A program made the translations under genes and the position numbers. 64,000 nt of DNA, taken from the NCBI RefSeq assembly GCF_029625295.1, contig NZ_CP121112.1, forward strand, positions 3,844,001-3,908,000, written 5' to 3'. Positions within the stretch are counted from its first letter, which is position 1, and each line of letters starts with the position of its first letter. Of the stretch, positions 19,785-27,736 are shown one piece after another. This stretch comes from Flavobacterium gyeonganense. Its GTDB lineage: Bacteria > Bacteroidota > Bacteroidia > Flavobacteriales > Flavobacteriaceae. The notes beneath the pieces were generated by a model, which worked only from the letters and a program-made list of their open reading frames with translations, searched no databases and had not been told where the DNA came from.

Positions 19785-21988
19785 GCTTTTAAATCTTTTG
19801 TAATCTTCAATATTTTTTCGGCTAAATTACTCATCCAGATCAGTTGTTCAATAACCATTTGAGCTTCCTGCATTTTAGCCTGTCTGGTTTCTTTATCCAA
19901 TTCTTCATCTGTCGCAAGACGGGTAAAGTTTTTACGCTTCATTTCTTCAAATTGCAAAGTGACATCTTCTTTGTCAAAAAAAGTATCGGTTATAATGGTT
20001 TCATTTCTTAAAATTGAAATCGAATGATCTAAATTTAGTAAAATGGTTTTAATGATATAATTAAATGATTCTGATGCAGATGTAGTCTGGTGTGCCTGGA
20101 TATAAGTTGATAATGAAGCTAAGGCAGAGAGCAAAGAATGATTTAGAACTACTAATTTATTTACAATTGGCAGCGTTTTCTGCTTTGATTTTGGTTCCTG
20201 CATCATACGCTGAAAAGAAGTCATTAGATTCCCAATTTCTATAAAGACATTTTTTCTTGCCAGTCGGTAAGAAGTTGGGACTTCACCTTTTTTATTATAA
20301 AAGTCTGCAATTTCCCTGAGATAAGTCCTGTTTGCACGAATAGAGTTTTCAATATGGATAGGCGTATTTATAAATTCCCAGGCTGGCCATAAAAACTGAT
20401 TGGCGAGGAAAGCGAGAATTGCCCCAACAAGCGAATCGAGAATCCTGAACTGAATTACTTCGACAACATTTGGAACCAGGATTCCATAAATGAAAACCAC
20501 ATACATAGTCACAAAAGTCGCACTGATTTTGTAATTAGCCTGAGCGAAAGAAATTCCAAGCAGCATACAAATAATGGAAAAGATACTTAAAATCACATGA
20601 TTTTGTACAACAGAAACAATTCCGAATGCCAGTAAGCCCCCTAAAATAGTTCCGAAAATACGATTGTAAGACCGTTCTTTTGTTAAACCGTAACCCGGAC
20701 GCATTATGACAACGATGGTTAATAAAATCCAGTAAACGTTTTGAAACGGAAGAAATTTCCCAACAATAAATCCAATTAAAATGGTTATAGTCAATCATAC
20801 AGAATGTCTGAAAATAGAAGAAGAAAAACTCAGGTTTTCAATCAGTGTGCGTAAAGGATAATATTGCGGGGTCAGGAATTTTTCAAGTTCTTTATCTTTG
20901 TCTTTAAGTTTGTAAGATTGCATTGCCAATGAGAAGGCTCTTTGTATAATCTTGATTTTTCCAACCTGATTTTTGGCATATTTCAGCATGTTGGTCAGCA
21001 TCAGCACACCTTCTGCTGCTGCTTCTTTTCCTAATGTCTTTTCATAGTCAAAAATGGCAAATTCCAGAGCGTCAAGTTCATTTTTTAAATCATTTTTATC
21101 AACGTAAACGGCAATATGATGCACGTTTTTTGAAAGTTTTTTTAAGGTAGAAGCAAGTTTGTATGCTACATTTTGATATGTTCTTAAAACATCCGGATGT
21201 TTGTCAAACTTTTCATGAATTTTACTGTGATCGAAAGACGTATATAAAGCTAGTTCCTGAATTTCAAGCAGAGTAATAAAAACCAGCAACATTTTTCGGT
21301 TCTGACTAGTAGCAGAGCTGCTTTGGTTTCCAATAAGCACTTTTCGTAAATCCTCATGAATCTCATTTAACTCTACCTGAATGCTTAGTTGTTTTTCGAT
21401 AATTGTTTTTCGGTTAGCTTCCGGACTCCACAAATCTCCTCTCAGTTTTAAATACTTTGCGGTTAATTTGATTCCACGGGCAATTTCAAGTTCGATATAT
21501 TTATAAGGCTGTATGAAATGAAAAGCAAGAGAAACAATTAGATATAAAATTCCTCCGGTAAAAATATAGCCTGAGTAAGCAAAGACTTCCCAGCCTTCAT
21601 GTATATGTCCAAATGATAAAGAGATTGATATTAAAGCAGAAAACGAAACCAAAGTGGCTCTTTGACCATAGACAGAAATCATAGAGCATAAAAAAAGTAA
21701 AAATCCTAAAAAGGGATAAAATAAATAAGGATAAGGATAGACGAGATTTACCAATAAATTAACACCGGCTACAATAAACGAAGCTACAATCAATCCTTTT
21801 ATTTTGTGGCTTAATGTACTTGGAATGTCGCTTGGGTAAGTATAAAAAGCACCCAACGCAATAGTAAAACCAATTTCAAAATGTCCTAAAAAATTAAAAA
21901 TCAATACAGGAATAACAGAGGCTATTGTTACTTTTGAGGCATTTAAAAACGAAGTGCTGTTGGTGAATTTTACAATACGGTCAAACAT
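19769..21988 (-). pseudogene. FUSC-family membrane protein (YccS-like) split by an in-frame TGA
   Basis: The whole frame of 740 codons reads as one FUSC protein: two membrane modules of several helices (beginning FLNASKVTIASVIPVLIFNF and LTITILIGFIVGKFLP), each followed by a cytoplasmic helical region. YccS-type proteins resemble aromatic-acid or fusaric-acid efflux components. A TGA at 20795-20797, in the same frame, separates FRHSV from LTITIL; relatives typically have an arginine at this kind of junction. No frameshift is needed. It may be a real nonsense mutation, a miscalled CGA or AGA, or two coupled half-proteins, the second starting at the TTG directly after the stop. Confidence 0.8.
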
Positions 21989-22118
21989 ATAAATTGGTTT
22001 AAAACAAAGGTAAGATAATTTGGCATAATTATGGCTGAGATTTCAAGGAACAGCCAAAAAGAGATTTAATATCTTATTTTCAAATGGTCATTGACTATTT
22101 TTTACTATTTTTGACTGC

Positions 22119-22126
22119 TAAATTTG
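22119..22126 (+). promoter_or_regulatory. -7 element before def
   Basis: TAAATTTG fits TAnnTTTG, 50 bases before the def ATG. Confidence 0.45.
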
Positions 22127-22176
22127 AAAGACCAGATTAAATATTTTAGAAAATAAAAACAACCAATATAACATAG

Positions 22177-22767
22177 ATGATTTTACCAATTGTAGGATAT
22201 GGGGATCCCGTTTTGAGAAAAGTTGGTGAGGTAATTACAACTGATTATCCAAACTTAAAAGAAACAATAGCAAATATGTACGAAACCATGTATAATGCAT
22301 ATGGTGTGGGACTTGCTGCGCCACAAGTTGGCCTGGCAATTCGTTTGTTTGTGATTGATACAGCGCCTTTTAGTGATGATGAAGAATTAAAAGAAGATGA
22401 GCAAAAAAGCTTAAAAGGTTTCAAAAAGACTTTTATTAATCCAAGAATTGTTAAAGAAGAAGGCGAGGAATGGAGTTTTAACGAAGGATGTTTAAGTATT
22501 CCTGATGTACGGGAGGATGTATATAGAAAACCAACGGTTACACTGGAATATTGTGAGGAAGATTTTGTAATGAAAACAGAAGTTTTTGACGGACTAATTG
22601 CGAGGGTTATTCAACACGAATATGACCATATAGAAGGAATTTTATTTACGGATAAAATATCATCTTTAAAGAAACGCCTGATTCAAAAGAAACTAAAAAA
22701 TATTACCGAGGGTAAAACTTTTCAGGAATACAGAATGAAATTTGCATCCGCTAAAAAAGGCAGATAA
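22177..22767 (+). CDS. def: Peptide deformylase
   Basis: The 196-residue metalloenzyme removes the formyl group from the initiator methionine of new proteins. The three family motifs are present: GVGLAAPQVG (motif 1), EGCLSIPDVR with the metal-binding Cys (motif 2) and QHEYDHIEG with the two metal-binding His and catalytic Glu (motif 3). Length is normal, with an acidic insert (DDEELKEDEQKS) common in Bacteroidota. It is followed by the DUF5606 gene and mazG on the same strand. Confidence 0.96.
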   Translation: MILPIVGYGDPVLRKVGEVITTDYPNLKETIANMYETMYNAYGVGLAAPQVGLAIRLFVIDTAPFSDDEELKEDEQKSLKGFKKTFINPRIVKEEGEEWSFNEGCLSIPDVREDVYRKPTVTLEYCEEDFVMKTEVFDGLIARVIQHEYDHIEGILFTDKISSLKKRLIQKKLKNITEGKTFQEYRMKFASAKKGR

Positions 22768-22806
22768 TATAAATCACCAAAAATTCTTAATACTAATTTA
22801 ATAAAC

Positions 22807-23286
22807 ATGAATTTAGACAAAATTTTAGCCATTTCAGGAAAGCCTGGTTTATATGTATTGAAAGTGCAAACGCGTACAGGTTTTGTGGCAGAATCATTAT
22901 TAGACGGAAAAAAAATTACTGTAAACTTAAAAAGCAACGTAAGTTTATTATCTGAAATTTCAATTTATACTTACGAAGGAGAGAAGCCTTTGACAGAAGT
23001 AATGCAGCGTATTGCAGTTAAAGAAAATAAAGAACAGGCAATTTCACATAAAGAAGACAATGCAAAATTGACTGCTTATTTTAAAGAAATTTTGCCAGAG
23101 TACGATGAAGAAAGAGTGTATCCGTCTGATATTAAAAAAGTATTAAACTGGTATAATATGCTTCAGGCAAAAGGGCTGGTTACTGATGAAGCTCCTGCAG
23201 CAACTTCAACATCAGAAGAAATTGCTGTTGAAGAACCAGTAAAAAAAGCTCCTGCAAAAAAAGCAAAAGCTAAAAAAGAAGAATAG
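22807..23286 (+). CDS. DUF5606 family protein
   Basis: The 159-residue protein starts MNLDKILAISGKPGLYVLK and continues VQTRTGFVAESLLDGKKITV, the conserved block of DUF5606, a family largely restricted to Bacteroidota. The fold looks like a small beta domain (residues 1-60) plus a helical region with LTAYFKEILPEYDEERVYPS. The C-terminal 35 residues are Ala/Lys/Glu-rich low complexity (KKAPAKKAKAKKEE). Function is unknown. The gene lies 39 bases after def, and the def-DUF5606-mazG order suggests cotranscription, although a hairpin follows this gene. Confidence 0.85.
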   Translation: MNLDKILAISGKPGLYVLKVQTRTGFVAESLLDGKKITVNLKSNVSLLSEISIYTYEGEKPLTEVMQRIAVKENKEQAISHKEDNAKLTAYFKEILPEYDEERVYPSDIKKVLNWYNMLQAKGLVTDEAPAATSTSEEIAVEEPVKKAPAKKAKAKKEE

Positions 23287-23308
23287 TAGTTTTACATTCA
23301 AATATATT

Positions 23309-23345
23309 AATCCTGTTAAGATGGTTTTCTTGGCAGGATTTTTTA
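23309..23345 (+). terminator. Possible weak terminator
   Basis: AATCCTG pairs with CAGGATT across a long loop, followed by a T run, between the DUF5606 gene and mazG. Confidence 0.45.
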
Positions 23346-23384
23346 CTTTTACAGGATTCGGTTACCATAAAAACTTCAAAAAAA

Positions 23385-24155
23385 ATGAGCAAAGAACTTC
23401 AGCTTAAAGCCTTCGAAAGATTATTAATTATCATGGATGAACTTCGTGAGCAATGCCCATGGGATAAAAAGCAAACTTTGCAAACCCTGAGACATCTTAC
23501 AATAGAAGAAACTTATGAATTAGGAGATGCTATTCTGGATAATGATTTGAGTGAAGTTAAAAAAGAACTGGGAGATCTATTGCTTCACATCGTTTTTTAT
23601 GCCAAAATAGGTTCTGAAACCAATGATTTTGATATAGCCGATGTGTGTAATGAAATCTGCGATAAACTGATTCACCGTCATCCTCATATTTACAGTGATA
23701 CTGTTGTAAAAGACGAAGAAGAAGTCAAACAAAACTGGGAAAAACTAAAGCTTAAAGAAGGAAAAAAATCTGTTTTGGAAGGTGTACCACGAAGTTTACC
23801 GGCATTAGTAAAAGCAAGCAGAATACAGGATAAAGTAAAAGGCGTGGGTTTTGACTGGGAAGAACCGCATCAGGTTTGGGATAAAGTACAGGAAGAACTG
23901 CAGGAATTGCAAGTTGAAATTAAATCCGGAAACCAGGATAAAATCGAAGCCGAATTTGGTGATGTTTTATTCTCAATGATTAATTATGCCCGATTTTTAA
24001 ATGTAAATCCTGAAGATGCCCTGGAACGAACCAATAAAAAATTTATCAAACGCTTTCAGTATTTAGAAAGTAAAGCAGAGGAATTAGGAAAACCGTTGAT
24101 GGAAATGACTTTGGCAGAAATGGATGTATTTTGGAACGAAGCCAAAAAACTATAA
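23385..24155 (+). CDS. mazG: Nucleoside triphosphate pyrophosphohydrolase
   Basis: The 256-residue product has two MazG domains. The first has LREQCPWDKKQTLQTLRHLT, EETYELGDAI and KKELGDLLLHIVF; the second has EELQELQVEI and EAEFGDVLFSMINYAR. The EExxE and ExxD helices bind the metal that hydrolyses NTPs to NMP and pyrophosphate, a house-cleaning role. Length matches E. coli MazG. Its 3' end overlaps the convergent FNR-like gene by 6 bases. Confidence 0.94.
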   Translation: MSKELQLKAFERLLIIMDELREQCPWDKKQTLQTLRHLTIEETYELGDAILDNDLSEVKKELGDLLLHIVFYAKIGSETNDFDIADVCNEICDKLIHRHPHIYSDTVVKDEEEVKQNWEKLKLKEGKKSVLEGVPRSLPALVKASRIQDKVKGVGFDWEEPHQVWDKVQEELQELQVEIKSGNQDKIEAEFGDVLFSMINYARFLNVNPEDALERTNKKFIKRFQYLESKAEELGKPLMEMTLAEMDVFWNEAKKL

Positions 24156-24836
24156 CTGTTCAGCCAGTTTTTTCAGGGCTTTTACGTTTTTAAGCACAAT
24201 TTTTTTACCTGCGAGTTCAATTAATTCCAGTTTGTTAAAATCAGATAGTAATCTTATACAGCTTTCTGTTGCTGTACCAATCATACCAGCAAGCTCTTCT
24301 CTGGTTAGCTGTACTTTCAGTGTTTTATCCTCGTCTTCGCCAAAAGCATCATGTAAATACAATAAGGTTTCTGCAAGCCTTTGTTTTACCGTTTTTTGAA
24401 CAAGGGCAATTTTATCGTTTTCAGATTCTTTCAAATCTTCACAAACAGATTGCATCATATTCAATGAAAACTGATTGTTGTTATTAAAAAAGTTTATGAT
24501 TTCAGATTTTGGGATAAAGCAAACTTCCATGTCGGCAATTGCTTTTGCAGATAAATTTGCAGGCTCGTTACTAATCATGGAGCGCTGTCCTAAAAGCTCT
24601 CCGGATTTTACCAGTTTTATAATCTGATCTTTTCCGTTGGCGCTCAACTTAGAGAGTTTTCCGACACCATCTTTTACACAAAAAACACCGTTGGTGATTT
24701 CTCCTTCCTCAAAGATAGCTTCTCCCTTTTTAATTTTGTGAGTCGTTTTACTGTTTGCTAGTTTTATAACTTCTTCTTTATTAAGTGCTTTTAAAGAAGA
24801 AAGCTGGCGTACGATACATTGGTCACATTTATTCAT
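24150..24836 (-). CDS. Crp/Fnr-family transcriptional regulator, probable microaerobic regulator
   Basis: From the ATG at 24836 the product has 228 residues: a cyclic-nucleotide-type beta-barrel (residues 20-120), a dimerisation helix and a C-terminal winged helix. It has an N-terminal C-x-x-C (MNKCDQCIVR) and further cysteines, but not the exact FNR spacing, so an Fe-S cluster is uncertain. The recognition helix reads TATESCIRLLSDF and keeps the Glu and Arg that in FNR read the GA of the half-site. It lies beside the cbb3 oxidase genes, and three FNR-like boxes occur before ccoI, ccoS and hemN, so it is the obvious candidate regulator. An alternative start at 24866 is possible. Confidence 0.85.
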   Translation of the reverse strand: MNKCDQCIVRQLSSLKALNKEEVIKLANSKTTHKIKKGEAIFEEGEITNGVFCVKDGVGKLSKLSANGKDQIIKLVKSGELLGQRSMISNEPANLSAKAIADMEVCFIPKSEIINFFNNNNQFSLNMMQSVCEDLKESENDKIALVQKTVKQRLAETLLYLHDAFGEDEDKTLKVQLTREELAGMIGTATESCIRLLSDFNKLELIELAGKKIVLKNVKALKKLAEQL

Positions 24837-24972
24837 AGCAAAAGTATTTACTGCAAAATTAACCAATAATCGCTTTGGTAGGTTAAATTATTTTGAAAAA
24901 AGACAGATAAAATCTCTTATTAAAGTTTTGCTATTTTATTTTCTGAAATTTAAAAATCAATTTCATTTTAAT

Positions 24973-24986
24973 ATGATAAATGTCAT
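24973..24986 (+). promoter_or_regulatory. FNR-like operator before ccoI
   Basis: ATGATAAATGTCAT is an inverted repeat ATGAT-N4-GTCAT with one mismatch, centred 59 bases before the ccoI start. A weak -7 element (AATATTTG, 25010-25017) lies about 30 bases from its centre, the spacing also seen at ccoS and hemN. Confidence 0.65.
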
Positions 24987-25038
24987 ATTAATAGAGGCTT
25001 ATTATTTTGAATATTTGCTGCGATAAAAGAAAAAAATT

Positions 25039-27435
25039 ATGAGCGGGCAGAGTTGTTTTCATTGTGGACTTACAATTCCTAAAAATGAGGTGATCAATTT
25101 TGATGAAAAAAAATTTTGTTGTACGGGCTGTAAAACAGTTTACGAAATTTTTAGCCTTAATGATCTAACCTGCTATTATGATTTTGAAAAATCGCCAGGT
25201 GCTACTCCGCAGGACATTAAGGGAAAATATGACTTTTTAGACAATGAAGTCATCATCTCTAAAGTTTTGGAATTTCAGGAAGGCTATACTTCAATTGTGT
25301 CCTTAAATATTCCGTATATTCACTGCAGTTCATGTATCTGGCTGCTTGAAAACCTTAATCGTTTGCAGCCTGGAATCAGTATGTCGCAGGTTAATTTTCC
25401 TGAGAAAAAAGTTAGAATTACGTTTAACTCTGAAACAGTTTCTTTAAAATCAATTGTCTATTTGTTAAGTTCAATTGGTTACGAACCTTATATCAGTTTA
25501 GAAAATTACGAAACAGGAAAAACAAAGGTTGACAGAAGTCTGACTTATAAATTAGGTGTTGCTTTTTTCTGTTTTGGAAATATAATGCTATTGTCGTTTC
25601 CGGAATATTTTGAGATGAAGGAATTTTGGCTGGATAGTTATAAACCCTTCTTCAGACTTTTGATTTTTCTTTTGGCATTGCCAAGTTTCCTCTATTCTGC
25701 GAGCGGTTATTACATTTCGGCGTATCACAGTATTAAAACGAAGATGCTAAATATTGATATTCCGATTGCACTGGGAATTATAGTGATGTTTATTCGCAGT
25801 TCTTACGATATGCTAATGGATCATGGACCGGGATTTTTTGATAGTCTGGCGAGTCTCGTTTTCTTTATGCTGCTCGGTAAAATGTTCCAGACCAAAACCT
25901 ATAGTTTTCTGAGTTTTGAAAGAGATTTTAAATCGTATTTTCCAATTGCAGTTACCCGAATCAATCCCAATACATCTGAAGAAAGTGTCCCGATTTATGA
26001 TGTTTTAAAAGGAGACAGGTTATTAATCCGAAATCAGGAGTTAATTCCGGTTGATGGAATTCTGATTAGCGAAAAAGCAGAAATAGATTATAGTTTCGTT
26101 ACCGGAGAAGCAGTTCCGATTACTAAAAAATCTGGTGACAAAGTTTTTGCCGGTGGAAAACAAATTGGAAAAGTAATTGAAATGGAAGTGCTGCATTCGG
26201 TTTCACAAAGTTATCTAACACAGCTTTGGAGTAATGAAATTTTTCAGAAAAAAGTAGATCAAAAGCATAAAACCATAACAGATGCAATAAGCCGGTATTT
26301 CACCCCAATCTTGCTGCTTATTGCATTTGCTGGTTTTGGTTACTGGATATTTATTGATACAAATACCGCTTTTAATGTTTTTACAGCGGTTTTAATTGTC
26401 GCCTGCCCTTGTGCACTGGCACTTACGGCTCCGTTTACTTTTGGTAACATTCTCAGAATTATGGGAAAACAAAAAATGTATCTTAAAAATGCTTTGGTGA
26501 TTGAACAGCTGGCAAAAGTTGATACCATTGTTTTTGACAAGACCGGAACCATTACGACTAACAAAAAATCTAATATAGTGTACGAAGGAAATTTGCTTTC
26601 TGATGAAAATTACATACTGATTAAAAATGTGCTTCGGGCTTCTAATCATCCTTTGAGCAGAATGTTATATGATTTTCTGCCGGAAGTAAAAAGAATTAAA
26701 ATTGATGCATTTGAAGAAATTACCGGAAAAGGTATTTTTGCTTCTTTTAAAAATAAAACAATCAAAATTGGTTCAGCTTCTTTTGTTGAAAGTACTAATA
26801 ATACTGATGAAATAGAAAAAACAGCCCTTCATATTAACATTGACGGGATATATTACGGACGATTTAATTTCCAGAATCAGTATAGAGATGGTCTCAGAAC
26901 GTTATTTAATACTTTGAATAAAAATTATGAAATAAAAGTTCTTTCCGGTGATAATGATGGAGAAAGAGCCAATCTGGAAACTATTCTGCCAAAAGGTATC
27001 GAACTTATCTTTAATCAGAAACCGGAACAGAAGCTGGAGTTCATTCGCAAACTACAGGAAAAAGGACAAAATGTAATGATGGTAGGAGATGGGCTGAATG
27101 ATGCCGGTGCTTTAGCCCAGAGTAACGTTGGGATTTCTATTTCAGAGAATGTCAATGTATTTTCTCCGGCTTGCGACGCAATTCTGGATGCCGGTGAATT
27201 TTCGCGACTGAATTACTTCTTAAAATTATCTCATAAATCGATTATGATTATCAAAATGAGTTTTGGTTTATCGCTTATTTATAACGTAGTCGGACTTTTA
27301 TTTGCTGTTACAGGTAATCTGCTTCCGCTGGTTGCTGCGATTATTATGCCTTTAAGTACAATTACGATTGTAAGTTTTGTGACTTTGATGTCTAACTATT
27401 TTAGCAGTAATAAGTTAGGTTTGGATAAGGAGTAG
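25039..27435 (+). CDS. ccoI: Copper-translocating P-type ATPase for cbb3 oxidase assembly
   Basis: The 798-residue P1B-ATPase (CcoI/FixI type) exports copper needed to build the CuB site of cbb3 oxidase. The N-terminal zinc-ribbon-like part has CFHCGLTIP and CCTGC, followed by an HMA-like domain with CSSC at residues 96-99. The core has FVTGEAVPI, the membrane CPC motif at 456-458, the phosphorylated DKTGT at D500 and MVGDGLNDAGAL. About eight membrane helices are expected. An FNR-like box precedes it and the ccoS operon follows, which supports CcoI rather than a general detoxifying CopA. Confidence 0.92.
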   Translation: MSGQSCFHCGLTIPKNEVINFDEKKFCCTGCKTVYEIFSLNDLTCYYDFEKSPGATPQDIKGKYDFLDNEVIISKVLEFQEGYTSIVSLNIPYIHCSSCIWLLENLNRLQPGISMSQVNFPEKKVRITFNSETVSLKSIVYLLSSIGYEPYISLENYETGKTKVDRSLTYKLGVAFFCFGNIMLLSFPEYFEMKEFWLDSYKPFFRLLIFLLALPSFLYSASGYYISAYHSIKTKMLNIDIPIALGIIVMFIRSSYDMLMDHGPGFFDSLASLVFFMLLGKMFQTKTYSFLSFERDFKSYFPIAVTRINPNTSEESVPIYDVLKGDRLLIRNQELIPVDGILISEKAEIDYSFVTGEAVPITKKSGDKVFAGGKQIGKVIEMEVLHSVSQSYLTQLWSNEIFQKKVDQKHKTITDAISRYFTPILLLIAFAGFGYWIFIDTNTAFNVFTAVLIVACPCALALTAPFTFGNILRIMGKQKMYLKNALVIEQLAKVDTIVFDKTGTITTNKKSNIVYEGNLLSDENYILIKNVLRASNHPLSRMLYDFLPEVKRIKIDAFEEITGKGIFASFKNKTIKIGSASFVESTNNTDEIEKTALHINIDGIYYGRFNFQNQYRDGLRTLFNTLNKNYEIKVLSGDNDGERANLETILPKGIELIFNQKPEQKLEFIRKLQEKGQNVMMVGDGLNDAGALAQSNVGISISENVNVFSPACDAILDAGEFSRLNYFLKLSHKSIMIIKMSFGLSLIYNVVGLLFAVTGNLLPLVAAIIMPLSTITIVSFVTLMSNYFSSNKLGLDKE

Positions 27436-27478
27436 GTTTTACATCGTCTGCTTATGAATTTAACATAAGTATTTGACT

Positions 27479-27492
27479 ATGATAAATATCAT
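27479..27492 (+). promoter_or_regulatory. FNR-like operator before the ccoS-ccoH operon
   Basis: ATGATAAATATCAT is a perfect ATGAT-N4-ATCAT inverted repeat centred 57 bases before the ccoS start, identical to the box before hemN. Relative to the -7 element at 27515-27522 its centre falls near -43, as for a class II activator. Confidence 0.75.
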
Positions 27493-27514
27493 ATTTTATC
27501 AGGTATCAAGGCTA

Positions 27515-27522
27515 TAATTTTG
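27515..27522 (+). promoter_or_regulatory. -7 element of the cco operon
   Basis: TAATTTTG matches TAnnTTTG. It lies 30 bases downstream of the centre of the FNR-like box and 20 bases before ccoS. Confidence 0.6.
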
Positions 27523-27542
27523 TTAGTATAAATTTTAAGGAT

Positions 27543-27734
27543 ATGAGTGTTATTTATCTATTAATTTCAGTAAGTATTTTTGTTGCAATCTGTTTTTTTA
27601 TTGCCTTTATAGCGGCTGTCAAATCCGGACAGTACGACGATGATTACACACCCTCGGTAAGAATCCTCTTTGATGATGAAACCAAAATTACCTCTCAAAA
27701 TAATAATTTACCAATAGAAGAAAAACAAGTTTAA
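27543..27734 (+). CDS. ccoS: cbb3-type cytochrome oxidase assembly protein CcoS
   Basis: A 63-residue protein with one N-terminal membrane helix (VIYLLISVSIFVAICFFIAF) followed by SGQYDDDYTPSVRILFDDE, the conserved CcoS pattern of a helix, a short acidic stretch and the RILFDD block. CcoS is needed for insertion of haem and copper into the catalytic subunit. It is the first gene after the operator and is separated from ccoNO by 2 bases. Confidence 0.92.
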   Translation: MSVIYLLISVSIFVAICFFIAFIAAVKSGQYDDDYTPSVRILFDDETKITSQNNNLPIEEKQV

Positions 27735-27736
27735 TT

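Noticed and set aside
20795..20797. TGA read as an amino acid throughout (alternative code)
   Set aside because: prfB with its TGA-dependent control is present, and tryptophans in conserved motifs are encoded by TGG. The few in-frame TGAs are better explained as mutations or errors.
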